Part shown: positions 35,041-46,362 of the stretch, piece by piece
Position numbering within the stretch: position 1 is the stretch's first letter
How the letters are laid out: each line of letters opens with the position of its first letter
Assembly (NCBI GenBank): GCA_021399435.1
Contig: JAJTUP010000111.1
Span: forward strand, 62,001-126,000
DNA from: Diaporthe sp. PMI_573
Lineage: Eukaryota; Ascomycota; Sordariomycetes; Diaporthales; Diaporthaceae
Direction of reading: 5' to 3'
DNA: 64,000 bases
Made by a program: the position numbers and the translations under genes
The notes under the pieces: generated by a model
What the model was told of the DNA's origin: nothing
Seen by the model: the letters and a program-made list of their open reading frames with translations, nothing else
Database searches by the model: none

Positions 35041-37086
35041 ATGGCACTGCTGTCTTACCTCTTGAGCCTGGCAAATAGAGAGCCAGACGCGCTTACGAAG
35101 CTCGAGGGAGTTCAAGCTGATGGCACCCCTCTATTGGTTTCCGCAAATCGTTTCGGGGGCAACATTACTCAAGCCAACCCACAGACGAGTATTGGCTCTC
35201 AGATAGTATTCCTAGTACAGAATGAAGACTTACGACGCGATATGATGGCTCGAATTCTTACAGATACCCACAAAATCACGTCAAATTCAGATATATCTAG
35301 ACCCTCACTATCGGAGACGAACTCATTCACAAACAATTCATCGGCTTCAGCGCTTGCACCAAAAGACCGTGAGACATTAGAACGTGCCAGGCAAGCAAAG
35401 TTGACTGAAATGGCTGAGAAGCAAAAGTCGATCTCAACAGGATTCAGTGGACTTCTGGAGAAATGTTATGATGCGAATGTGGATTTTGAATGCACGCCCG
35501 ATTTCTTCGAGGTGATCGAAGACGAGATAGAAGAGAAGAAGCTTCGGTTTGAGCTGACCAGTAAATCACTCATCAAGACCGTGCAAAGTTCTCCCCTCGG
35601 GGAAACGGAGCTGAGCGTTCTCTTGCATGAGGAACTTTCCGGCAAGATGGAAACAATCGCACAGGCATTGGAATCGGCACCGGGGTTTTTGGAAAACATT
35701 TTCAACAACTTCAGAGTAAGGGCAGAGTCCAACCATTAACTCCTGTTCTATATTTGCAAGTCTAATATATTTCAGGATAAGGACAATCCCGAACTCGACG
35801 AACAAGCACGAAGGCGGGCCATGCAGCCCCAAAGCGAGGCGAAGGATGTTCTCGCCAACATCGGCAGATGTCTAGACCAGTTCGACGACCTAGCTCAGCC
35901 GCTCATCGGCAAATACCCGAATACGCAGAAGCATCCTAGACACGAGTTCCGGGTGGAGGAGTTCCAGCGACTCTCCTGTGAGAGCATAGCTACCGCTACT
36001 CTGTTTCAGTGTTTCTGCAAAGCCTGCCCTAGGCATCACAGACACACGGCGTACCTCAGTCTCGAGTCTAGCAACAGCGCCGCTCCCGGGACACGCATGG
36101 CCATACTATCCAGTGGGCCAAAGGAAAAGGACCCTATCTGGCTAAGAGTCGTCTCGATGGCGCCGCAAAGACCCTGCCGGAAAACGGCCGACGACATGGA
36201 ATGGACACCTGAACCGGGGAAACATAAGCGAAGACGGTCCTCAGATGGATTGGCACCGCCGTCGAAGTTGCCCAAGACCGCCGCCGCCAGTCCCGGCGCA
36301 CCAGAGCACGATGGCCATGTTGGAATTGATATATTGCCGCGAAACCTAATCCAATTCTGTCCGGAATATCTTGCACAGCACGAAGAGGCCGAACTTCTGG
36401 TCATGCAGATGGTGGACGCATCGAGCGCCTTCCACAAATTCTACTTCCTCCCGGCCGACGAGCGGCCGCCGGCAAATTGCGAGCCAGTGAGCCTGCACAA
36501 GATGCTGCTACAAGACCATAGGCGGATCGTACCGATTGGGAATACGCAGATACTGTGGAAGGTACAGGTCGCGCGACTTATCGCCGAGGCGGCGCTGCAG
36601 TTCGACTGGCCGGAGACCAGGTGCCGCTGGGGCCGGGAGGACATCATATTCTACATGCGGCAGCCTCCCAGCGACATACTCGGGCCGTTCCTGAAGGTCG
36701 AGATTGAAAGCTGGTCTCACACTACCAACACCACGTCTGGTGAGCAGCCGCCGTCTGGCGGCGGGCAGACGAGGAGGCTGCTGAACCTGGCCTTCACTCT
36801 TCTCCAGGTCGGCCTCTTCAAGCCTATCGAGCCGCCCCCCGAGTCCTACAACGACAGGATGTATCGGGACTACATCGTCCATATGCTTTCCACAGGTGAG
36901 GCCCAGATCACCGGGGATTACAATACAGTAGTCCGCCAGTGCACCGAGCTCGCTGCCGCGGCGGCAGGAGCCGACATTGATAGGGAGGACTTTCGGAAGA
37001 GATACTACCGGGATATTATCTCACCCCTAAAGGGGATGGAGAGCAATTTGTTAGGCCTGCAGAGGAAAAATAGTGGATTTGGATAA
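35041..37086 (+). CDS. DUF7580-like fungal protein with N/Q-rich N-terminal segment
   Basis: Exons 35041-35715 and 35776-37086 encode 661 residues. The 60-nt intron (GTAAGG..TCAG) lies in phase 0. After a short helix the N-terminus contains LLVSANRFGGNITQAN..., a polar Asn/Gln/Gly segment between residues about 30 and 55, then a long helical region. The second exon has the CxC-x-H-like signature CFCKACPRHHRHTAYLSLES, and far downstream the pattern LIAEAALQFDWPETRCRWGREDIIFY. Both recall DUF7580, a degenerate kinase-like domain common in fungal incompatibility and NLR-associated proteins. A central Pro/Lys-rich linker separates them. The protein may act with the divergently transcribed HeLo-like neighbour, but that is inferred from position only. 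Confidence 0.6.
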
Positions 37087-38721
37087 CCTGGTCCGCGGTG
37101 TATTGCGACTTTAGTCAGTGTAGGCTGTTTTCGGGAGCGAGCTAAAGCATGTAGCTTACTTGGTTGAGATGCATATTTGCATATGACGACGTAGTGTATA
37201 GACCTTCGATTCTTGGAGGTGAGAAGCCGAGGTGTAAATTGTATTCATTGTCAACGATTCCAGCCCAAGTTACGCGAAGAACTGGTTGATGGAAATATGA
37301 GAAATTCATCGAGTAATCTTTCTTCGCTTGGATGATCGAACGCCGATGTACAAGTATACACAGCTGGATGATGAAGCACCTCCCATGGAGTGGAAGCAGT
37401 ACCTGACAGAGCTAGCGCTAAGACGTGCTTACTAGTGGGAGGGGAAAATATAGGGGGGGAGACCATGGCGCTCTTTACGAGATGCCTGACAATCAGATTC
37501 AATTAAGACTTGGTTAATACGCTACCGGGTACTTAATGTAGTTAGGGATGCTCATCATTACCAATTAAAACGGCTATGTAATCCCAATAACTATGAGTGC
37601 GCGTCATACTCATAAGCACGAAAAGCTCATTACTGTTATTAAGCATCATTTATTTCATCTCTTCATCTCTCATAATCACTCCCCAACTACATACACTCCA
37701 TTTAAAAGCCCGCCACAACGACCGTGCACAACTCACACTTACCCTTCACTCAACGGCCGAGTTCCCACCATAGCTGCTTCGCTCCAAGGGATCATTGGTG
37801 ACTCAGAGCCCAAGCTTGTCTCTCTACTAGACAAGCTAAGTATCGTCTGCCCTCTTACTGAGCCTACTTATCCTTCAAATCTACATTTTAACATTAAGGA
37901 CTAAAACTTGAGCTATTATAGAAAAATGTCTATGCTATTCCCATTTTTATACCCAGACAATAAATTATAGCTAATCGACAATTTGGCAAGCTTGCATATT
38001 GAACGGGTGCAGGCCCGGCTGCATAATCACCGGTTGAAGTCGCCGGGCGAGCTCTGGTTGCATCAGATCATCGCACATAGATAACAGCAATTGCATGAAT
38101 AGCAATGGCCGACCCACAACCAACCTACACTTGGGTCCATCGGCCATGTCGATTTCATAGTTGGTGTAACTGGGTATGTAGATATCAACTGAGCACACAC
38201 ATGTGTAGATGTTTGTGTACAGTCAGTTGGATACTTGTTTCGTCCCCTGTAGTGACATCCACAGCGACAGGCCAGCTCGATTGGCCCTGCATCACAGCGA
38301 ATGGGGCCTTTGCACCAACGGACCATGTTGGCCAACCAAGCTATTTCTGCCTCGCTGTGCCACAAGGATTCAAACGAGAAACAACAACCACATGGGCAAC
38401 GTTGGGGTCCGTGCCACATTCTGAGTACCAAACCAACCTCCCTCCAACAGCTCAAACGATCTATTTCCATCTACATTGTCCTTGCCGTGCCACAAGGATT
38501 CACGCGAAACAAAACAAAAGCGTCTCCGCCGAAACTCTGCACTTACTCAAAGCTAACACATCCCATCGTACACATCATAAAAGTGCTGCCCTTGCATCTA
38601 TCGCAACTGGCAACTGATCTGCCCACTCATCTGTTTGTCATCATTTCCCCTCTAAAATCTCTTTACACCCAAACAACACCCGTCGATACTTGCCTCGGCA
38701 CCACCAACTTACCTTCACAAG
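37087..38721. other. Intergenic, AT-rich, with a short direct repeat
   Basis: No convincing gene. GCCACAAGGATTCA occurs at 38359-38372 and again at 38489-38502, each followed by CGAGAAACAA/CGCGAAACAA and preceded about 20 bp earlier by CTATTTC. This points to an old partial duplication in the 5' flank of the kinase-like gene. The 37.55-37.95 kb part is strongly AT-rich. Confidence 0.5.
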
Positions 38722-39927
38722 ATGTGGATGCCACCACCGGACCCAGACAAACCTAATTGTCCATATCTTCCGGGCTTCGAAGTCGATATTTCGACTCATG
38801 TTGCCCCTCTACCCTTCGGCGGCGATTATCCCACTGCGTCCTATCCGTCGCGCACCGAGGAGTGGCTGAACTCTGTGTCTCAGACCAAACATGTTGTCAC
38901 TTATCCACCACTCGAGACACCATCTCCGACAGACCCTAGGAGTGCTCGGCTCATGGTCACTAGATCTCTCGCTATTGGAAACGCGTGAGGTCCTCAAATA
39001 CTTCTCTGTTTAGTTACACCCTACAGAGAAGACGGAAGCGCGGGGACCTTTGAAGCAGTAGCAAAGATATACGACCCTCTGTACTATTCTTTTGTCTCGG
39101 ATATCGGCAGCTATCCGTGCGATGTTGTCCTTAGAGCCGATGATCATTATACTCAAGAAGTTGCAGCATATGAATGCCTTACAAGAGCTGGCCAGACGGG
39201 GTCCTTTGCTCCAGCATATTTTGGATATCGTTTTGACACCCTCAAAAGACCATTTCCCCAATGTTTATTCTACACCTTAGATAAGCCAGCTGGAAGTTTG
39301 GAGACAGGCGGCAGCCCTAGCTGACTCTGACTGCTGCAGTGGACGTTCAGCCTCCCTATCTCCTATAATGGGGAAACGCACCAAAGAAGCATTCGCCTTG
39401 TTCTTATTGAACATCTTTCAGGGATTTGCATGAAGGATCTTTTTGCTAAAAATAGTCCATATCAAATCGATGCCACACATCTCAGTAAAGACTATCGCTT
39501 GCAAGTATTGGCTATGCTACTTGATGGCGTTGTAAAGCAACGCCACGTGGGGGTCGACCAGCGAGATTTAGCGCCGCGGAACGTGTTTCTTATACCGCCG
39601 CCCAAGCTCACACAGGAACCCATGCAGGAGCTGACGCAGGAGCTTCCGCAGGAGCTTCCACAGCGTGTGGTACTCATTGACTACAACGCTGCAACAGTGT
39701 GGGAACTGACCAAGTACGGGAAACGAGCCATCCAACTGGCGAGGCTGCCGCCAAACCCTATGAAACGCTTCTGGAGGACATGGCTCTCGGAATTAGCTGG
39801 ATGGGCACCGACAGAATTATCCGATGCCAGGCGCTTTCAGGAGTGGTTGTGCCAAGAATTTGGTGGCGAAAAAAGGGCGTTGTACGAGCCAGTTCTAGAG
39901 GAATTGGAGTTCCGCGAGCCTACTTAG
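38722..39927 (+). CDS. Protein-kinase-like fungal protein, probably degenerate
   Basis: Exon 1 (38722-38984) joins in frame across a 42-nt GTGAGG..ACAG intron to 39027 onward (EDGSAGTFEAVAKIYDPLYY, with the VAK of a kinase lobe; EVAAYECLTRAGQTGSFAPAYFG). That frame stops at about 39325. A third segment starting near 39340 (WTFSLPISYNGETH) runs in another frame through RLVLIEHLSGICMKDLF and VGVDQRDLAPRNVFL (HRD-loop-like, D-x-x-x-x-N kept) to VVLIDYNAATVWE (DFG-like) and ends at 39927. No canonical donor was found for the second junction, so the gene may be disrupted there. The family is the small fungal kinase-like proteins often found in fungal genomes; catalytic competence is doubtful. Confidence 0.6.
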
Positions 39928-40019
39928 GAGGATCTTGGGGGCTTTCCAATGGAATAACCACTTTATCTAGTATAAGAAGCCCTTTTTGTTGTTTCAGCTA
40001 TTTCGCAGATCACCCTAAT

Positions 40020-40360
40020 CCACTGAAGAGGATACACTTACAATTGCATAGCACTCTTGGTGGCGTTCAAAGAAATCAGGTATTGAAACGCGGATCTTGA
40101 CGCCGTCTGCTATTTTCTGACATCTGACAACTCCATCGAAAGCCCAGATCTTGTGCTTTGGGATTAGGAGGCCATGTCTTTTGATCCAGTCCAGACAGGC
40201 TTGCTAGTTCTCGCGAAGCCTCTCATCAGTAGTTTCGGAGACCGTCTTCTCAAATTTCTCAACTGTAGACTCCCAAGCCTTGTGATCTTGCTTTGTACAG
40301 ACTGTTTCAGGTGCCTGTGCGGCAAGTGCGGCGGACGTGCAATCGGGCGATGGCCTTTTT
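40020..40360 (-). pseudogene. Relic of an unassigned fungal gene
   Basis: The minus strand reads a coding-like frame (WESTVEKFEKTVSETTDERLREN, then ACLDWIKRHGLLIPKHKIWAF and DGVVRCQKIADGVKIRVSIP) interrupted by one TAG at 40206-40204. I recognise the style of a fungal conserved protein but no named family. Neither a start nor a natural end is visible. Confidence 0.4.
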
Positions 40361-41005
40361 CGGCATACAAATAAATCCATCTTGTTCTACGGAAGGATGA
40401 AGACGGCACAATGTGGGCAATAAAAGCGGAGTGAGTATGGCCAAACGTCCGGTTTTGACTAGATCCAGGTAAGAGGTTGTGTTTTCAACAGCGAGGCGCG
40501 GAGTGATGGGTTGCCTGCACCGTTGGTTGATATGGAGATGATGTGCTATTCATGGCTGCCTGGAAGGGCGTTGACTCGTGTGTGAACTGTCAGGCAATAT
40601 GGGCCCTGGCCATTAAACCAGCAGGTCAGTACCCGTTCCACTGAGCTCGCTTGCAACCAACATTCGCCTGTACGGACTAACAGCCCGGATCAACACTTGT
40701 ATTCTAGGTGGGCGTACCCAGATTTCGCTGGGATTCCGACTGCAGGAGAGCTTAGAGGGCATCCTCATTACATAGACGAGGTGTGCAAGCGCCATTCACT
40801 GTCCCGGGGACCACATGCGGGTTTTGTTGGCTTCATAATCTTCAGGCTCATTTGTTTAACCACTATTAATGGTGGAGTCGGCCTAGCTGGTCGCAAAAAC
40901 AGCTTGTCATGATTCGGGAATATTTACACGAGGCAGGTTATGTCCTTTGATATGATACAACGAAAAGCTCTGAATCCAGAGTGGAGGACAGGGTTTCAAA
41001 ATACC
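40361..41005. other. Intergenic, nothing recognised
   Basis: Only short frames on both strands. This is the 3' flank of the secreted-protein gene. Confidence 0.5.
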
Positions 41006-41663
41006 CTATGCAACGGGTCCGCCGGCCTCCGGAACACCGCACTATGCATCAATAGCACGTCAGTAAACAGTCTCAGAATTGTCCCAAGAGACAACGTCTT
41101 CAACTCACATAGTAGACAACCAAGCTGCCTCCATCGAAGATCGTCTCAAGCGAGGCCTCTTCGTCCTCTCCCGGCGTAAGGGTGATGTCGTCCCGTGTGT
41201 TCCAAGAGATCTGCGAAATAAGAGCAGGTTGTCCAATGCCAGGTTTCACCGTCGCGTTGCCCCAGACGCCCGGGTCTCCTCCCGATGCCTCAGCGAAGAT
41301 CTTGACGCCAACCTGTTGCGGCGGGTAGGGCGAGCCCCAGCCCACTGCGCCGGCAACCTTGATGACGAGGGTACCGTCAAAGGGCGACGGGATGTCGAAG
41401 TCGGTGATGTTGGCTGCTGGGGAGGACTGGCTGGTGGCGCCGTCGAGGACGACCTCTAGTGGTGTGGTGCTGTCGCAGCCTGGAATTGTGTTAAATTGTG
41501 TGCTCTAGTGAGTGGAGGAGTCTGCTAGTCTGCGCGACAATGGACTTGTGCATTAGGTCAACTCACGCGAAAAGTCGGCGCGTACGCCCCAGTCACCTTG
41601 TGCTACGGCTGCATGAGCGCTGCCAGCGGCGACGAGAGTAGTCAGGATAACAGAAGCGAACAT
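41006..41663 (-). CDS. Small secreted protein
   Basis: Three exons are proposed: 41663-41567, 41479-41109 and 41041-41006, encoding 167 residues. Intron 1 (86 nt) is GTGAGT..CCAG. Intron 2 (67 nt) is GTGAGT..ATAG with a CTGAC branch site. Without intron 2 the frame ends at 41100 (158 residues). The N-terminus MFASVILTTLVAAGSAHA is a clear signal peptide. The mature protein is a beta-rich acidic domain (DFDIPSPFDGTLVIKVAGAVGWG, quoted in part; QVGVKIFAEASGG) with one cysteine near the start (RCDSTTP). The spliced 3' exon adds YYCGVPEAGG and hence a possible disulfide partner. No enzyme motif; a candidate effector or cell-surface protein. Confidence 0.7.
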
Positions 41664-42886
41664 GATAGGCTTCTTCGTTTGTCAGTCGTTGAGTTGAGAA
41701 TGTGTGAAGTCGAGTACGGGGCGATCGCAGGGCGTGCGGCAGATGTTTAACCGGTGATTCCGGGGGTTCATATACACTTATAGGAGGGGCGGGAGGGAAG
41801 AAATGCCCGATTCCCCTGCCAAGCAAACGAAACCAACCGCGATCTAAATCGGGATGAACTCTGTAGTGCCATGGTCATGCGTGGGTCCATTGAATGATCA
41901 GCCGTCATCTCCTCGTATATAGTGAGCCAAGACTCTCGCATTTTGAACGAGTCAAAACTTAAAGTCTATATGCCCTGCAAGGAGCGTTTAACTTTGCCCC
42001 GTTGTTACTAAATTGCTAGCTCTGAGGGCATTCCAGTACAGCCACAATTATGACGGAACGGAGTGCCTTGAGTTTTTGAGACATTCTCGCCTCGGAGCTG
42101 GCCCCGTCACTGCGATTTATGGTCGCTGTCATTGTTTTTTCCACCGGAATTCGAGTTCAAGTGCCGAGCTTAACCGTCAATCACTGCACTGCAACTTCAC
42201 CCACACAGCCAGATGGGAGCGTCGGAGCCGTAATATTCCACCGGTGATAGATTATCCATCGCGCTCATGTGATGCAGCCAGTGGCACATTATTGTGGTTC
42301 TGATTAACTAGTGGACATATTTCAATTCCTACTCCCTCACCTGGCACAAAATTACTCGATTAACAAGAGGAAGCTATTCCCCGGAGTCCCGAAAAGTGCT
42401 GTCTCAGTTGCCCCTACCTCGTATCTGACAGCCACAATTGTAGAAATTCGTACATCGACTAAGCCACTGTGCGTCATTAGATGCATGCCGCCGCCGTCGC
42501 GAGGAAAGACGGAGATGCACCCCCGAATGCAAACAGTTCTCGAAGCACACACTCGGCAAATACTGACTCGTTTACATAAATCCACTTAACCAACTCGCTA
42601 AAATTGTCCATCAAAGCTAGAGGGCACTGGATCTCGGAGAAGCTATAACGAATAGATATGTTGGGTGGCTTCAAAGTCACGAAAGGCAACGGCCTGGATG
42701 TAGATGTGATGATACTGTGTAATCTCTAACTAACCAACGCGACGTTCTTTTCTCCACGTTTCGTAGGACCTCTTTCCCGATGAACACTCTCTAGTTATTC
42801 TAGAAGAATAGTGTACTAACGAAGCAAATGGTTCTCATAGAGATCTGTTGTCGCCTTGAAGACTTGCCTTCTGGTAGTCATTAATG
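41664..42886. other. Intergenic, nothing recognised
   Basis: Short frames only. This includes the promoter of the secreted-protein gene and the 3' flank of the carotenoid oxygenase. Confidence 0.5.
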
Positions 42887-44017
42887 TCACAAACCCTTCT
42901 GCTGCCAAGGTAATGGCGCCGGTGGGCCCTTCGCCTTGAGCTTCTCCTTCTCCAACTCAAACCGTTCGATGTCCCTATGGTCTACAAAGTTACCATGGAA
43001 CGCCAGCCTTGGCCTGAGGGGCAGCCGCACCAGCGCGACTGGACCGTCCCCGACCTTCTGTGCGTCCAGGACGGCGAGGTCGTTGATACCGCGATCGAGG
43101 CGGTTCAGGACCACGACAATGTGCCCGTCGCCCTCTGGTGACCCGTCTACGTCGCGCGGCACGAAGCACGGTTCTTGCAGTGTCGTCGTCGGGCCCGGCC
43201 ACCACGTCTTCTCGGAGCTGGTGCTCCAGTTATAATGCACCAGGAGGTTGAAGAGCCCTCCAACAGGCGGGCCGCACCGGGCAATGTCGTATGGCCTCGC
43301 GCCATCCATGCCGAGGGACCAAAACTGTGTATACTCCTTGCCCTGGAAGCGGTCGTCGATTCGGGAGAACTCGACCGACGTCTGGCACGATAATGCTGGC
43401 GTGATTCTCTTCTCAGGCGAAACAAGCCGTCCGTCCCTTGCGACCGGGAAGGTGTACCGTGTCATTGGTGACCTGAGTTGGGAGCCCGGCCCAGGCGGAA
43501 CGGGTGGTTTTCCGTCCTCGGGGAACCAGAAGAACACATTCCCGTCCGCCATGGACAAGTCAAACACCAATTCCCCGCCCTCGCTCTCGTACGCCCCGGC
43601 TACGTGGCCCTGGAAGCAGTTGTCGGAGCGGAGCCAGACCATGTCCTCCCTATTGGGGCTCCTCCGCGGCGCCACGCCAAAGAAATGGTCCTCGTTGGGG
43701 TCCCAGGCCCAGTGGACTTTGCTCTTCTGCAGGCGCTGAAGATCTGCCTTCAACGGCGTCATGGGCAGGATGATGTGGTTCTTGGTAAAGCCAAAGTCGT
43801 GTATATATCCGCAAAACGGGGCCTCGAACCAGACCTCTGTGAGCTTCTTGCCGTCAGCCCCGATCTCGTAAAAGACAATCTCCCTCGAGCAGTCGTTGCC
43901 GTTCCCACCAGCCTCATAACCGAAGCACAACATATTCCCCGTCTCCGGATCAATCTTGGGGTGAGCTGTAAAGGTCGGCGATACTACCTGACCGTCAAAG
44001 TCGTATCGCCCAATATG
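42887..44017 (-). pseudogene. Carotenoid/stilbene cleavage dioxygenase, N-terminally truncated
   Basis: This iron-dependent oxygenase family cleaves double bonds in carotenoids, apocarotenoids or stilbenes. The frame enters at 44017 as HIGRYDFDGQV and runs 376 residues to TGA at 42889-42887. All four expected iron-ligand histidines are present in context: TAHPKIDP, YIHDFGFT, GHVAGAYE and AFHGNF. Family members are usually about 500-600 residues, so roughly the first third is missing. The break coincides with the LTR fragment of Gypsy copy 2 at a shared CCCCACA. No promoter or start codon remains. An internal ATG (43933) exists, but the product would lack the first histidine. It is otherwise free of stops, so the truncation is probably recent. 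Confidence 0.9.
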
Positions 44018-45187
44018 TGGGGCTCAGGGTTAGGGCCTTGTGACGGCCAGGGCTTGCTTGACCGTGGCTGCCGTCACACTACCCCCCTCCAAAACGCAGA
44101 CACCGGGACGGTTTCGCGTAGCTGGTGATGCTATGTATGTCGTCTAGGCCTGCTCTGCTTGCCTGTCTTTTCCGCCTTGTTATCGTCCGGGTGGTCGGTA
44201 TCTTCCTCGTCTGCTGCTGCACACCGAATCCATTTTTGTAGTCGTAGCGGTGGACCGGGCGTTTCTGGGTGTTCTCGATGGAAGGTCTCGAGGGCTATCG
44301 CCGCGTTCTTGAAGTTCTCGGCTGGGTACCAAGTGTCGTCGGGGTCGCATCCGCGCCAGGCTACCTGGTACTGCAGTTCTCTGCTTCGGCCGTGAAGGCG
44401 ACTTCGTTCAATCCGCTCGACTTCAAACTCTGGTTCACCGTTGATTTCTTCTGGTGGGGGCGGAGTGGGGACTTGCTGGGGCAACGGGTCGTCGTCGGCT
44501 TTCCTAAGTCGATCGGCGTGGAACAAGTTGGGCATCTCATATGATGCCGGAAGGTCCAGTACGTAGCTGTGCCCTCTCTCTTCTAGAACCTCAAAAGGGC
44601 CGACGGACTGCGAGTCGAGTCGAGTGGTCGGGGCTTGTGTCGAGAATCCTTTCTTCCGCAGGAAGACCTTGTCGTGGACCTTGAAATCGACCGGACGACG
44701 TTTCTTATTTGCTTGGATCCTTTGTTTTTCCTGGGTCTCGGCGGCGGCCTGGCGGGCGAGTTCCTGTACTTCTTTGGTCTGTCTGACAAGCTCGAGGGCC
44801 CTTTCAGCTGGTCCTGCTATTTCACCTGCTGTGCTCAGATCCAGCGACAGCGGGTTTCGTATGTCCTTGCCTAGCATGACCTTTAGTGGCGACATATTAA
44901 TCGCAGAATGCCACGATGAGTTGTGGGCGAAGTCAAGGGCTGGCAGGTGTATACTCCAGTCGTCTTGATACTTGTCGACATAGAACCACAGCCGTTGGTC
45001 TAGCTCCTGGTTCGTGAACTCGATTGCACCTTGAGTCTGAGGGTGGTAGGCGCTGCTGTGTCGGTGCTTTGTTCCCGTCAACTCGTTCAGTTTGGCGAGA
45101 AAGGCCGAGATAAAAGGTCCTGCGTTATCACTAATCCAGATTGTCGGCAGGCCTAGGAAACGGTACAAATAGCGATAGTATCTCGTA
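44016..45187 (-). mobile_element. Chromodomain Gypsy fragment, copy 2
   Basis: Minus strand. The homology to copy 1 begins at ACGAGATACTATCGCTAT (about 45187) and ends within the LTR at CCCCACA (44016-44022). It includes the purine tract and the first 63 bp of LTR (44078-44016). Both ends are therefore internal truncations rather than LTR ends, and no target duplication is seen. The fragment probably arrived by ectopic repair or deletion rather than by integrase. Confidence 0.85.
44131..45168 (-). pseudogene. Gypsy integrase C-terminal half and chromodomain (fragment)
   Basis: An open frame of 345 codons encodes the integrase core from ISDNAGPF through YHPQTQGAIEFTN, the KDK/basic C-terminal region (HDKVFLRKKGF) and a chromodomain (FEVERIERSRLHGRS...YQVAWRGCDPDDTWYPAEN). 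It has no stop and so serves as a near-ancestral reference for copy 1, differing at scattered residues. It lacks the H2C2 zinc-binding domain and the first catalytic Asp, so it cannot be active. Confidence 0.85.
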
Positions 45188-45293
45188 GGTTAGAGGTCCC
45201 CACGCCGACGTCACACAGGACCGGCCCTTGGCCGAAAAGGAACAATAATAGCACTATTCCTGTTGTTCACCTCAAGAATCCGTAACTGCCAAC

Positions 45294-45602
45294 ATGGACT
45301 GTTCATCAAAAACATCAGTTGTGTATGTGTGGACTTGCGTAAGTAGACGCCCAGTGCAACCCTCCACGGAGCTAGTCAGACTGCTAACAAAAGCACAGTG
45401 TTTTTGCGGGCACCAACCGATGAACGTATTGAAAACCAATGAGTGCATCAGTTGTGGTCAGGCAAGGTGCAGTAATTGTCAAATGGTCCCCCATAAAGCA
45501 GCTACTTGCAAACCCGGCAAATCCGATGCCGAAGATCCACCACCACCATATGAGGAGAAAGCCTCGCGATCTTTCTCGATTACCAGCTCTTCGAAGCAGT
45601 AA
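45294..45602 (+). CDS. Small zinc-ribbon-like protein with PPxY motif
   Basis: Exons 45294-45338 and 45399-45602 encode 82 residues. The 60-nt intron has GTAAGT, a GCTAAC branch site and ACAG. After splicing the sequence reads VWTCCFCGHQPM...ECISCGQARCSNCQ, giving C-x2-C...C-x2-C-x4-C-x2-C, a pattern seen in small fungal zinc-binding proteins. The C-terminus carries PPPPYEE, a PPxY WW-domain ligand. It sits 107 bp from the truncated end of Gypsy copy 2. The function is unknown; a protein-interaction adaptor is plausible. Confidence 0.65.
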   Translation: MDCSSKTSVVYVWTCVSRRPVQPSTELVRLLTKAQCFCGHQPMNVLKTNECISCGQARCSNCQMVPHKAATCKPGKSDAEDPPPPYEEKASRSFSITSSSKQ

Positions 45603-45641
45603 TTCGTGGTTGCGAATCGGCGCATGATAATTTACTTCAAT

Positions 45642-45840
45642 TAAACTTCAATGCCACAAATTGAACAGAGGCTTGTGGGGATATCTTCAACACAGCCAGG
45701 AGGGACGCCCAGGGCGGCTTGGGTAAATACCCATTGGTTCTTGTCAGCGTCGGCAGTGAGGGACTCAAGCTGAGGTATTTTGCTGCTTGCGTCGTTGAGC
45801 AGCTGCTGCAGGAGCTGAATCTGTGAGCGTACGTCATCTT
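45642..45840 (-). CDS. Possible 3' exon with C-terminal CxxC tail
   Basis: The minus strand reads VRSQIQLLQQLLNDASSK...QWVFTQAALGVPPGC...TSLCSICGIEV and stops at TAA. It lies just 3' of, and in a different frame from, the DUF4743-like fragment, so it may be the last exon of that gene or of a separate gene. No upstream start is clear. Confidence 0.3.
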
Positions 45841-46362
45841 GCCCCGCCGCCCCATCTCCCTTCTCGCCGCCTAGCTCGCGAGAGCATGTCGCGCATAACC
45901 TGCGTCCGCTCCTGGAAGGAATCCGTCTGCACCATGGCCAGCAGACGCTGCTCGCTGTTGACCTTCCAGCTTGGCGATAGATTGAGCCCCTGTAGGATAG
46001 ATTTATGCATGTAGCCGAAGGGCTTGGGGTAGCCCTCGATCATAAAATAGTAGTAATCTTGCATCCAGGCCTTGTATACGGCCGGATTTTTGGGATAGTA
46101 TGGCCATCTGGAGCGCGTTAGCTGCATGCGGCGAGTTGCTGAGGCTTATCGCTCACGAACAGCTACAAACTGCTCTCACTCCACTTATAGTGCATGCAGG
46201 GAACTCACGTGTCGACCAGCTTCACGAGCGCTAGACCGCTGAAAACTTTCGACGACATTATGGAGTAAAGCGTCTGCTTCGCGGCGAGAATGCAAGCAAC
46301 TTCAGCGAAAACCGAAAAGGTGGTGATGGCGGAGTCATATCGCGCCGTTACCTCAGCAAGCT
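45834..46362 (-). pseudogene. DUF4743/Nudix-N-terminal-like gene fragment, truncated at both ends
   Basis: Two exons on the minus strand, 46362-46209 and 46107-45834, join in frame across a 101-nt intron (GTGAGT..CCAG), giving LVKLVDTWPYYP. The protein part contains YYYFMIEGYPKPFGYMHKSILQ, LNLSPSWKVNSEQRLLAM and SFQERTQVMRDML, which matches the layout of the DUF4743 region preceding the Nudix box in fungal thiamine-pyrophosphokinase-related Nudix proteins. The Nudix box itself is absent. The 5' end stops exactly where the 72-bp repeat begins, so upstream exons and promoter are missing. It is a likely captured or interrupted fragment. Confidence 0.5.
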
